From assembly GCA_023460035.1 (NCBI GenBank), contig JAEWRN010000043.1, positions 163,983 through 227,982 on the forward strand: a DNA stretch of 64,000 nucleotides, read 5' to 3'. The DNA is from Bacillota bacterium. Lineage in GTDB: Bacteria; Bacillota; Clostridia; Oscillospirales; Ruminococcaceae. The position numbers and the translations under genes were made by a program. Shown here piece by piece: positions 17,182 to 23,665 of the stretch; the first letter of the stretch is position 1, and each line of letters opens with the position of its first letter. The notes beneath the pieces were generated by a model. That model did no database searches. It was not told where the DNA came from and worked only from the letters and a program-made list of their open reading frames with translations.

Positions 17182-18663
17182 TTAAAAAAATAGGTCTTTG
17201 CCGGGGTATTCCGCCTCACAGGTCAACCGCAGCCCCAGCCTCCGCAGCGTACCGGCATCGCCGGAATGCAGCATTTGGGTGGAATGGGTTTCGCAGTCCC
17301 GCAGCTGGGGCAAAGCCTCCATCGCGCGGGCCGTCAGCGTGTTCGTCGCTGCTGAGATCGACAGCGCGGTCAACACATCGTCCAGCTTTAGCAGGGTACT
17401 GCGGCCGCCCAATATTTCGGTTTTCAGCCGCACAATGGGCTCTAAAATAATCGGGCTGATTAGCATCAAATCGTCATCAATGTTCGAAAGTGCTTTGATG
17501 GCGTTAAGCACCGCAGAGGAGGAGGCGCTCATCAGCTGGCTTGCTTTGCCGGTGACAATGCGGCCGTCGTCCAGCTGAATTGCCGCAGCCGCAACCCCCG
17601 AGCGGCGCGATTTTTCCAGCGCCGGCGCCACGACGGCCCTGTCTTGCACCGTCACGCCAACCTGCTGCATCACCACGCGTATTTTTTCTACTGCCTGCTC
17701 GCTGCCCTTGCCTTGCCGGTGGTCACATTTTGCCGCAAAATAGCGGCGAATGATCTCCTGCCGGCTTGATTCGCACACCACCTCGTCATCGGTAATGGCA
17801 TACCCCGCCATGTTGACCCCCATGTCGGTGGGGCTTTTGTAGTCAAACGCGCCGCCAATTTGTGAAAGCGTGCTGCGCACGATTGGGAAGGCCTCAATGT
17901 CCCGGTTGTAATTGACGGTGGTCTTGCCGTAGGCTTCCAGGTGAAACGGGTCGATCATATTTAAATCTTCAAGGTCTGCGGTGGCGGCCTCGTACGCCAG
18001 GTTTACCGGGTGCTTGAGCGGCAGGTTCCAGATAGGGAATGTCTCAAACTTTGCATACCCCGCCTGGGTGCCCCGCACCGTTTCGTGGTACACCTGCGAC
18101 AGGCAGGTCGCCAGCTTACCGCTGCCGGGGCCGGGGCCGGTCACAACCACCAGTGGCTTTGTCGTTTCGACATAGGGGTTTGCCCCAAAGCCGTTTTCGC
18201 TGCAAATATATTCAATTTCTGTTGGGTAGCCGCGGATAGGCCGGTGGATATAATTTTTGACGCCGCGCATCGTCAGCTTTGCCAAAAACACATCGGCGGC
18301 GGGCTGGCCGGTATAGCGGGTAATTACCACACTGTTGACCGCAATGCCCATATGGCTGATGTCGTCGATCAGCCGCAGCACATCCATATCGTAGGTAATG
18401 CCAAGGTCCGCGCGCATTTTTGTCTTTTCAATATCCCCCGCGGACACCACAAAAATAATTTCAGCCTGCGCGCGCAGCTCGTACAGCAGCTTTATTTTGG
18501 CGTTCACGTCAAACCCCGGCAACACCCGTGCCGCATGGTAGTCGTCAAACAGCTTACCGCCAAACTCCAAATAAAGCTTGCCCTGTGCCGCTTCAATACG
18601 CTCTAAAATATGGCGCTTTTGTTTTTCAATATAATACGCATTGTCAAAACCAATCTTCCCCAT
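17182..18663 (-). CDS. DUF1846 domain-containing protein
   Basis: A 493-aa cytoplasmic protein of the DUF1846 family, which is widespread in Firmicutes and structurally known but without an established function. The family N-terminus GKIGFDNAYYIEKQ is present, followed by LYLEFGGKLFDDYHAARVLPGFD and a P-loop-like VVVTGPGPGSGKLATCLSQ, consistent with nucleotide binding. The ATG at 18663 gives the usual family start; a second ATG 12 nt upstream has no ribosome binding site. It is a single-gene unit with its own promoter and terminator. Confidence 0.88.
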   Translation of the reverse strand: MGKIGFDNAYYIEKQKRHILERIEAAQGKLYLEFGGKLFDDYHAARVLPGFDVNAKIKLLYELRAQAEIIFVVSAGDIEKTKMRADLGITYDMDVLRLIDDISHMGIAVNSVVITRYTGQPAADVFLAKLTMRGVKNYIHRPIRGYPTEIEYICSENGFGANPYVETTKPLVVVTGPGPGSGKLATCLSQVYHETVRGTQAGYAKFETFPIWNLPLKHPVNLAYEAATADLEDLNMIDPFHLEAYGKTTVNYNRDIEAFPIVRSTLSQIGGAFDYKSPTDMGVNMAGYAITDDEVVCESSRQEIIRRYFAAKCDHRQGKGSEQAVEKIRVVMQQVGVTVQDRAVVAPALEKSRRSGVAAAAIQLDDGRIVTGKASQLMSASSSAVLNAIKALSNIDDDLMLISPIILEPIVRLKTEILGGRSTLLKLDDVLTALSISAATNTLTARAMEALPQLRDCETHSTQMLHSGDAGTLRRLGLRLTCEAEYPGKDLFF

Positions 18664-18769
18664 GGTTGCCCCCATTCAGTTTGCGGTTACTGCCGCATAC
18701 CCGCAAAACAAGGGCCCCTGCACAGTAAACTCTGCCAAAGGCCCCAGCTTTAATTCTGATAACTCTATT

Positions 18770-18799
18770 AGAATACCATTTTTGAATCACTTGTTTCAA
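18770..18799 (-). promoter_or_regulatory. Promoter of the DUF1846 gene
   Basis: TTGAAA (18799-18794), 18-nt spacer, TATTCT (18775-18770) with an extended TGG before the -10, on the minus strand, about 110 nt upstream of the start codon. Confidence 0.55.
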
Positions 18800-18888
18800 G
18801 AAAAACCGGTAAAATTGGAACAAAACTGTTTTTATCACAAAAAAACCGAAAAAATTAGAAAAAGGTCTTTTCTTTTACGCCCCGGTAT

Positions 18889-18896
18889 GCTATTAT
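18889..18896 (+). promoter_or_regulatory. Extended -10 promoter of tRNA-Val
   Basis: TGCTATTAT (TATTAT at 18891-18896), 16 nt before the mature tRNA 5' end; no strong -35 is seen. Confidence 0.5.
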
Positions 18897-18912
18897 ATTA
18901 AAGCATCGTTAT

Positions 18913-18989
18913 GGAGGCGTAGCTCAGCTGGTTAGAGCGTTCGGTTCACATCCGAGAGGTCGCGGGTTCGAGTCCCTCCGTCTCCACCA
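18913..18989 (+). tRNA. tRNA-Val (anticodon CAC), CCA encoded
   Basis: A 77-nt cloverleaf. The acceptor stem GGAGGCG pairs with CGTCTCC (one G-U). The D-arm is GCTC/GAGC. The anticodon arm is TTCGG-TTCACAT-CCGAG, giving anticodon CAC (valine, GUG codons), and CCA is encoded at the 3' end. The T-arm GCGGG/CCCTC contains one C-U mismatch, which may be tolerated. The mobile element starts almost directly after it (first element-type repeat at 19058), so its 3' end is the likely integration target. Confidence 0.93.
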
Positions 18990-19043
18990 AAAGCATAGCA
19001 ATACACCCGCGCCAAAGGCGTAAGGCGCATTGCTATGCTTTCG
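18989..19043 (+). terminator. Long hairpin directly after tRNA-Val
   Basis: AAAGCATAGCAAT pairs with ATTGCTATGCTTT, with an inner GCGCC/GGCGC stem. It may end tRNA transcription or be part of the left end of the element; the T-run is short. Confidence 0.45.
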
Positions 19044-19057
19044 TTCTAATCAAAAGT

Positions 19058-19076
19058 CTGGGACCATTGGTCCCAG
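19058..19076 (-). repeat. Palindrome copy nearest the tRNA end
   Basis: CTGGGACCATTGGTCCCAG, followed by CTTTTG on the minus strand; it lies at the 3' side of the structured region 19085-19560 and marks the left limit of element sequence. Confidence 0.85.
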
Positions 19077-19084
19077 CTTCATCA

Positions 19085-19560
19085 TAAATCGAAAGCATAA
19101 GATTCGTTTATGCACGTTCGCAAGGCCGCTGCTGGTTGGCAGCGCATGGTGGCCGGATAAGTTTTCCTTACCTCGGCTATTCAGTTGCTTTTTCGGGATA
19201 ATCCCTAGTCTCACACCTGCACCCTCGCTTCATTCTTTCCACGAGTGGCCCCGTAGCCCATCCCTTTTCGTCGGGCAGCACGGTAGACCTAAAGTATCAA
19301 TCTATAACACTCATCGCACATCGGCCCTGTTACCACTGGGGCCGCGAATCAGGGCTGACCGGCCCCATCCGCTGCTGAGGACGCCGTCTTTGAACGGATG
19401 ATCGCCCTCGTTATAGATCAAAGTACCTGCAAACGCTTTGAGAACACGCCCGTTGCCGCCGCATCTGTACTTTTCTGCTGTGCTAGCAGCAGAAAGTAAA
19501 AGCCCAGAAGCGACGCCCGCTGACGGAATCAACTGACGGTCTGTTTTTCAAAGTGCGTGT
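19085..19560 (-). ncRNA. Candidate structured noncoding RNA (~470 nt)
   Basis: No convincing protein gene is present. Read on the minus strand the region is dense in helices with purine-rich loops: TCTATAAC pairs with GTTATAGA across ~120 nt; GAGGGCG with CGTCCTC enclosing CCGT/ACGG; CATCCG with CGGATG; GGGGCC with GGCCCC; GCCC-N13-GGGC; CACTCG with CGAGGGTG; and GGTAAG-GAAAA-CTTATCC. It lies downstream of the first antisense/attenuator cassette (leader promoter at 19767-19795, attenuator at 19565-19598). A weak 73-codon TTG-started frame (19311-19532) has no ribosome binding site. It could be a large ornate RNA, an origin-associated RNA, or a decayed gene. Confidence 0.5.
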
Positions 19561-19564
19561 CAAC

Positions 19565-19598
19565 AAAAAATCGCCGAATACCTTTCGGTACCCAGCGA
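19565..19598 (-). terminator. Attenuator hairpin of antisense cassette 1
   Basis: On the minus strand TCGCTGGGTACC-GAAA-GGTATTCGGCGA followed by TTTTTTG, a good intrinsic terminator. It lies after the region antisense to sRNA 1, as in pT181/pIP501-type attenuation. Confidence 0.8.
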
Positions 19599-19601
19599 CT
19601 G

Positions 19602-19630
19602 TTGACATCTATACCAGCGTCATTTATAAT
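19602..19630 (+). promoter_or_regulatory. Consensus promoter of antisense sRNA 1
   Basis: TTGACA, 17 nt, TATAAT: a perfect match to the sigma-A consensus on the plus strand. Confidence 0.9.
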
Positions 19631-19636
19631 GGCGCA

Positions 19637-19736
19637 GATAAAGCCTCTCATAAGTCACTGGATGTCTTTCCATCCTGTGGCGCACGGTGAAGCAGATGTT
19701 ACCAGCAACTGCTTCACCTATGAGGGGCTTTTTTCT
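19637..19736 (+). ncRNA. Antisense sRNA 1 (three-helix RNA with terminator)
   Basis: A transcript of about 100 nt predicted from the consensus promoter just upstream. A closing stem pairs AAGCCTCTCATA (19641-19652) with TATGAGGGGCTT (19719-19730), followed by TTTTTC, and doubles as the terminator. Inside it are the stem GTCACTGGATG/CATCCTGTGGC and the 10-bp stem GGTGAAGCAG/CTGCTTCACC. It is homologous to sRNA 2 at 20890; the third stem differs in sequence but not in pairing. It is complementary to the leader transcribed from 19767-19795. Confidence 0.8.
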
Positions 19737-19766
19737 TTCCCCTCACCATTGCGCGGTTTTGAATAC

Positions 19767-19795
19767 ATTTTAGGCGCGAAATCGTGAGTTGTCAA
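19767..19795 (-). promoter_or_regulatory. Leader promoter opposing sRNA 1
   Basis: TTGACA (19795-19790), 17 nt, TAAAAT (19772-19767) on the minus strand. Its transcript is antisense to sRNA 1 and reaches the attenuator at 19565-19598. Confidence 0.8.
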
Positions 19796-20059
19796 CCTCA
19801 TAATTTCCTAAATTCCCCTAAAAAAGTCGAAACCGCCCAGTGCAAAGCCATTTTCTTTTTTTCGGCAAGCCTCTGCCTGGCCAGTGATTTACTGCCGCTC
19901 TACTCTATCCGTTGTAAAAACCACAAATTGGCCCGTTTTACAGTTATTTTCCCGATTTCGGGATTTTTACCGTGTTGCTGTAAAGAAAAAAAACGACAAC
20001 CCGCCACACAGAAGCTTTTTTGATTCGCCCGCGCACGCTCTAATTAACTTAACTTTACT
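19796..20059. other. Gene-free AT-rich stretch after the winged-helix gene
   Basis: No gene is seen in 264 nt. It contains the palindrome CCCGATTTCGGG (19953-19964) and a short direct repeat TTAACTTAACTTTACT near 20044-20059. If the winged-helix protein is a replication initiator this would be a plausible place for an origin, but no iteron array is obvious. Confidence 0.3.
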
Positions 20060-20782
20060 CTAAGTATTCAAGATATTTTTTCTTTTATAGCAGGTCTTAA
20101 GGTGGGTCTTATAACTGGTGTACAATTTTTGCAGTAGTGACGTACAAAAAGAAGCAGCCCGCTTGACAAACCCGAACAAGGTCGTTACAATGAAGCTGTT
20201 ATCTTTTAATACAATGTCTTGACTTGGGCGCCGATTGCAGTCGGCGTCTTCTTTTTTTGCCTGCTTTAGCTTTACAAGGTATAGGTTGTGCCTTCCCGGC
20301 CAGAAGGCCCCTTTGACGACAAGCCCTAAATCAACCAGGGCGCGAATCGCTTCAATCACGGTATGGCAAGCCAGGTGGAGTGCGACCATAATCTTCGTGA
20401 GGGATGGGAAGCACCGTCCTTTTTTGTTGCTACAACTCGACATAAAAAGAAAAACAGCAAAGGACGACTTGTCCAGCTCCAGCGCAGCTGCCGGAGCGAA
20501 GAACCAGCGGCCCTGCAGGGCATTCACTTTGTACCCGTTTGCGATCTGGTTGCCGTCGCGATCGATGCGCTTGTATTTGCAGATCAGGCCCTTTTCCTCT
20601 AGCTCGGCCAGCGCGGCAAATACAGTGCTGCGGCTGGCGATATTGCAGCGGCTGCACACGGTCTCAGTTTTCACAATGGCGTTGTGCAGGCAGTTCTGAA
20701 TTTGGCTCAGGTACAAATATACCTTCATAGCATTGGGCGAAAGGCCTAAAAGGAAGATCGAACGATACACTTTTAGATACAC
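20060..20782 (-). CDS. Winged-helix protein, possible replication initiator, under antisense attenuation
   Basis: A 240-aa basic protein with two predicted winged-helix units. The first (residues ~10-75) includes NAMKVYLYLSQ and SRSTVFAALAELEEKGLI; the second (~95-170) includes KKGRCFPSLTKIMVAL and VIEAIRALVDLGLV. The tail is Lys-rich. Tandem winged helices of this kind occur in plasmid replication initiators and in MarR/HTH regulators; I cannot separate these by eye. The GTG at 20782 lies 8 nt after AAAGGTGG. The leader carries an antisense RNA and an intrinsic attenuator, a control arrangement best known from plasmid rep genes. Presence of ParA/ParB on the same element supports the initiator reading. 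Confidence 0.6.
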   Translation of the reverse strand: MYLKVYRSIFLLGLSPNAMKVYLYLSQIQNCLHNAIVKTETVCSRCNIASRSTVFAALAELEEKGLICKYKRIDRDGNQIANGYKVNALQGRWFFAPAAALELDKSSFAVFLFMSSCSNKKGRCFPSLTKIMVALHLACHTVIEAIRALVDLGLVVKGAFWPGRHNLYLVKLKQAKKEDADCNRRPSQDIVLKDNSFIVTTLFGFVKRAASFCTSLLQKLYTSYKTHLKTCYKRKNILNT

Positions 20783-20816
20783 GCTGCACACCACCTTTCA
20801 TTTAATTTTGGGTAAT

Positions 20817-20850
20817 AAAAAATCGCTGAACACCTTGCGGTATCCAGCGA
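20817..20850 (-). terminator. Attenuator hairpin in the winged-helix gene leader
   Basis: On the minus strand TCGCTGGATACC-GCAA-GGTGTTCAGCGA then TTTTTT, ending about 35 nt before the GTG start. It differs from cassette 1 by changes that keep most pairs. Confidence 0.82.
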
Positions 20851-20854
20851 CCTG

Positions 20855-20883
20855 TTGACATCTTTAGCAATGAATACTATAAT
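20855..20883 (+). promoter_or_regulatory. Consensus promoter of antisense sRNA 2
   Basis: TTGACA, 17 nt, TATAAT, perfect consensus on the plus strand, within the leader of the minus-strand gene. Confidence 0.9.
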
Positions 20884-20889
20884 AATCAT

Positions 20890-20992
20890 TGATAAAGCTT
20901 CTCACCAGTCACTGGATGGTCTGTGCATCCCTGTGGCGTATGCCAAAACAAATGTTTGCTTCATTTGTTTCAGCTGTGAGGGGCTTTTCTTT
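20890..20992 (+). ncRNA. Antisense sRNA 2 (copy of sRNA 1)
   Basis: A transcript of about 100 nt with the same plan as sRNA 1: closing stem AAGCTTCTCAC (20895-20905) with GTGAGGGGCTT (20976-20986) followed by TTCTTTTT; stem GTCACTGGATG with CATCC-CTGTGGC; and third stem AAACAAATG/CATTTGTTT. The third stem has an entirely different sequence from that of sRNA 1 but keeps pairing, strong evidence for a folded RNA and for pair-specific recognition of its own target. It opposes the leader of the winged-helix gene and would favour the attenuator, limiting that gene. Confidence 0.82.
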
Positions 20993-21014
20993 TTGCCCCC
21001 TTGCTTTGTGACTT

Positions 21015-21043
21015 ATTGTAATGGCTTATGTCGGGTTTGTCAA
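21015..21043 (-). promoter_or_regulatory. Leader promoter of the winged-helix gene
   Basis: TTGACA (21043-21038), 17 nt, TACAAT (21020-21015) on the minus strand. The ~225-nt leader crosses the whole sRNA 2 region and the attenuator. Confidence 0.82.
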
Positions 21044-21084
21044 CTTACAAGGGTTATCATTTTTATGATTAGAATAAAAACAAG

Positions 21085-21107
21085 AGCTGGGACCAATGGT
21101 CCCAGCT
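21085..21107 (-). repeat. Palindrome copy after the 133-aa gene
   Basis: GAGCTGGGACCAATGGTCCC form on the plus strand; starts 3 nt after the TAA at 21111 and is followed by CTTGTTTTTATT on the minus strand, so it can act as terminator. Confidence 0.85.
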
Positions 21108-21110
21108 TTG

Positions 21111-21512
21111 TTATTTTTCCAACGGTTCGCGGATATGCTTGAACGTATAATCTTCCTCCAAATGCTGAAGGAATTCTTCAAGGTGATAGTCAAAAACATA
21201 CGAAATAGACATGCGCACAACATCACTTTCCGTTTTTGCTGTGTCGATTCGGCCTAGGGCAACATTCAGCTCTGCGCGTATATCCGCCTGCATCCAAAAC
21301 ATAAGCTTGGTTTCCAATCGAGAGTACTCGCCCCGCAGCTCGCCGGAATTTGCCTGAGCTATAAAGTTTTGCTCAGCAAAAAACAAGACATATCGAAAAA
21401 TCAAACGAACAAGGGCAGGTTTGCGGATATTTAAGCGCTCTGACAGGGCAAGAATATCTCGCATTTGCTCGGTGCGGATATTCCAAGCAGAATAAGGGCC
21501 ACGTTCTTTCAT
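21111..21512 (-). CDS. Uncharacterised 133-aa protein
   Basis: A soluble, mainly helical protein. The segment TEQMRDILALSERLNIRKPALVRLIFRYVLFF resembles the N-terminus of small element-encoded accessory proteins with a ribbon-helix-helix- or HTH-like start, and ALGRIDTAKTESDVVRMSISYVFDY suggests a second helical unit. I do not recognise the family. It lies between the winged-helix gene and a Fic gene, with palindromes on both sides, and has GGAGC upstream of the ATG. A role in element regulation is only a guess. Confidence 0.6.
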   Translation of the reverse strand: MKERGPYSAWNIRTEQMRDILALSERLNIRKPALVRLIFRYVLFFAEQNFIAQANSGELRGEYSRLETKLMFWMQADIRAELNVALGRIDTAKTESDVVRMSISYVFDYHLEEFLQHLEEDYTFKHIREPLEK

Positions 21513-21553
21513 TTGTTAAGCTCCTTCTTAAAATTGATTTTAAAAGAACAAAA

Positions 21554-21577
21554 GGCCGGGACAATTTTGTCCCAGCC
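21554..21577 (-). repeat. Diverged palindrome after the Fic gene
   Basis: GGCCGGGACAATTTTGTCCC-type hairpin 16 nt after the Fic stop; a relative of the main family with a T-run (CCTTTTGTTC) on the minus strand. Confidence 0.7.
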
Positions 21578-21592
21578 TTTTTCTATTTAATT

Positions 21593-22390
21593 TTATCGGT
21601 CAATCATATGTTCTTCTAGCGACCGATGCTGCGCCTGCTGCCTCTGCTCCAGCTCCCAAGCTTTCGTCCAGGTCTTTTCTGTTTCGTAAGCAAGAAAACG
21701 TGTCAACGGTTCTAACTCTTCTTCTTCATCAAAACGTTGCAAACATTCAAAGTATATTTTCTTGTCCTCTTCGTACACAATAAGCGGCGGGGAATTGTGA
21801 ATCATCAAATAGTAATTCACAAGCGTCCGGCCTACTCGACCGTTGCCGTCTGCAAAAGGATGAATGTTTTCAAATCGCGCATGTAAATACGCTGCGGCGG
21901 TCAACCGGTTGTTGCCCTGGTAATTGTTCACTTCTTCCAGCAGGTCTTGCAGCTCCATTTCCACGTCCTCTGCGGCAGCTCCGACTTCCAGCACACCGGT
22001 AACATAGTCATGCTTCTTAAACTCTCCTGGGCGCTCACCGTTTTCAATAAAGCGTCGTTCATCAAATGTTCCAGCTGTCAGCGTTAAATGAATTTCTTTG
22101 ATAAGCTGGAGCGTCAACGGCTCCCTGTTTTCTATCTTGTCTTTCAAAAAATCGTAGCAAAGTTTTTGATTCTGCTGCTCAAAAAGCGCTCTGGGCGAGC
22201 CGGTATAATTCTGCACTTTTCCATTCTCAAAAATCTCTCGCGTATCGTGATAGTTCACTTCATCATTTTCAATTTTGCCAGAATGGTAGGCAAATAAAAC
22301 TCGAAAGCTATCGAGGTGTTGCTCAATTGTAGCCTCTCCTGAAGCTCGCTTATTTTGCCAAAAGGATACTACTTCATTGTACGTCGGCAT
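21593..22390 (-). CDS. Fic family protein, class II (AMPylase-like)
   Basis: A 265-aa protein with a full Fic catalytic loop, HPFADGNGRVGR, at residues 177-188. Fic enzymes usually transfer AMP from ATP to a hydroxyl of a target protein. The N-terminal helix contains SGKIEN (residues 37-42), the (S/T)xxxE(G/N) inhibitory motif that blocks the ATP site, so this is a self-inhibited class II Fic with the glutamate in the same chain. The FAYHSGKIEN/HDTREIFE context is typical of Fic/DOC proteins of gut Firmicutes. It may act as a stabilisation toxin or as a modifier of host-cell machinery during transfer. The start has AGGTGGTG upstream. Confidence 0.92.
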   Translation of the reverse strand: MPTYNEVVSFWQNKRASGEATIEQHLDSFRVLFAYHSGKIENDEVNYHDTREIFENGKVQNYTGSPRALFEQQNQKLCYDFLKDKIENREPLTLQLIKEIHLTLTAGTFDERRFIENGERPGEFKKHDYVTGVLEVGAAAEDVEMELQDLLEEVNNYQGNNRLTAAAYLHARFENIHPFADGNGRVGRTLVNYYLMIHNSPPLIVYEEDKKIYFECLQRFDEEEELEPLTRFLAYETEKTWTKAWELEQRQQAQHRSLEEHMIDR

Positions 22391-22478
22391 TTCACCACCT
22401 CCAAGTATGGTAATTATATCACATCTCGCACTCTTTCAAACACTTTTCATTCTTCAACTTTGTTTGCCAAAACAAAAA

Positions 22479-22504
22479 GGCAGGCACCAGTTTTGGTGTC
22501 TGCC
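22479..22504 (-). terminator. Hairpin after the HipA-like gene
   Basis: GGCAGGCACCA/TGGTGTCTGCC stem, 17 nt after the 22521 stop, followed by TTTTTGTTTTGG on the minus strand; same position and geometry as the palindrome family but a different stem sequence. Confidence 0.75.
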
Positions 22505-22520
22505 CTTTATTCTGTTATTG

Positions 22521-23612
22521 CTATGGTTCTAGCTGTATCTCCTGCTGCATCCTTGCCCGTGCCTCAAAGCCGATGCCGCGGTAAGCCGATAAAATGAAAG
22601 CCTGAATATGCGGCACGTCAACCGGCATGCCTGTCTTTTTACAGCAGGCAGCAATCAATGGCAGCGTGACCAGTGGCAGCGGGTGCCGCTGCAAATAACC
22701 TCTCACCGCGCCGGTCTTTTCCTCCAGCTCATTGAACAGCCGCACCATCAAATCATCTTGACGCGCACTGGACGCATACCCGCGTGAAATCAGCGCAATG
22801 TTGTTGTCGAAGTTCGGTGCCATAGAAACTACTTTGCCGGTCGCCGGGTCTCGCAGCACACCGTAGTTTTGCGTGTGCCGGTCGGCGTTGAGGCACAGCG
22901 TGTCCAAAATCAAGATTTCAATATATTGGTCGGTCACCGCCTGGCTGATGCCCTGGAACGTTTTGTAGTTTGCCGCATAGTCCTCATTGTCCTGCATCAA
23001 GCTGTATGCGGGTTCAAAATTCAGCTTTGCACCGTGCGTAAAGTCGCGGCTTTTGATATACTCCCCATCGCGCCGGTATTCGGCCATCGGAAAGCCCAGC
23101 GCGGTGCCCAAATAGCTGATAAACAGTTCAGAGAACAGCTCTTTGGGGTTGGCCGTCTTCCACAGCCACCACTCGCCATTCTCCAGCCGCCAGCATTTTT
23201 CATACGAGCCGATGTTCGTCAGCTCCGGGGTGCGGCTGGGTGGCTGGCTGAGGCTGTCAAAGTCGCCACGCAGCGCCAGATTGTCAAACATGTTGACCTG
23301 AAAGCGCACATCGTCATAACACAGGTCGCTGCCATCTTCCCGTACCCAATAGCTATCGGTAATCGTAACAGCGTTGACTGCAAGCACCGTGCTGATGTCG
23401 TCGCGCTCTGCAAGGCGCAGGGCTTTCTTGAGTAAGCGAGAGTTTGGCCGATGCTGATCAATGGCCCGCATCTCCAGCCAGCCTTCAAAATGCTTTGTAC
23501 GTGAAAGGTAAAGAGGCGCGAGTTGCTGATTGACCTTTACCACCTGATCATTTTCAATACGGGCGGCCTGCAGGTCGCGGTTCATCACCCAGCCGTTAAA
23601 TGGCATTCGCAT
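22521..23612 (-). CDS. HipA-like kinase-fold protein
   Basis: A 363-aa protein with the C-terminal kinase core of HipA/CtkA-type enzymes. DTLCLNADRHTQNYGVL carries the catalytic aspartate and asparagine (N-x-D-R-H-x-x-N) and APNFDNNIAL the metal-binding DFD/N motif. HipA phosphorylates glutamyl-tRNA synthetase and induces persistence. No HipB-like antitoxin is adjacent, so this may be a solitary member with another role, for example control of transfer or defence. Several ATG codons lie close together; the one at 23612, 6 nt after GAGGTG, is chosen. It follows the VirD4 gene with a 50-nt gap. Confidence 0.78.
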   Translation of the reverse strand: MRMPFNGWVMNRDLQAARIENDQVVKVNQQLAPLYLSRTKHFEGWLEMRAIDQHRPNSRLLKKALRLAERDDISTVLAVNAVTITDSYWVREDGSDLCYDDVRFQVNMFDNLALRGDFDSLSQPPSRTPELTNIGSYEKCWRLENGEWWLWKTANPKELFSELFISYLGTALGFPMAEYRRDGEYIKSRDFTHGAKLNFEPAYSLMQDNEDYAANYKTFQGISQAVTDQYIEILILDTLCLNADRHTQNYGVLRDPATGKVVSMAPNFDNNIALISRGYASSARQDDLMVRLFNELEEKTGAVRGYLQRHPLPLVTLPLIAACCKKTGMPVDVPHIQAFILSAYRGIGFEARARMQQEIQLEP

Positions 23613-23665
23613 CATTCTCACCTCTTTCGCTTAGTATATCAGCCTTGTGCAAATTTTGTAAAGCA

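Noticed and set aside
19311..19532. A 73-codon minus-strand frame (TTG start) as a protein gene
   Set aside because: No ribosome binding site, weak start codon, and it lies across strong helices; I treat the region as candidate RNA while noting that conservation of the frame elsewhere should be checked.
19085..19560. Group II intron or RNase P RNA in the structured region
   Set aside because: A GUGCG pentamer and several helices are present, but no domain V, no intron-encoded protein and none of the conserved RNase P core sequences could be found.
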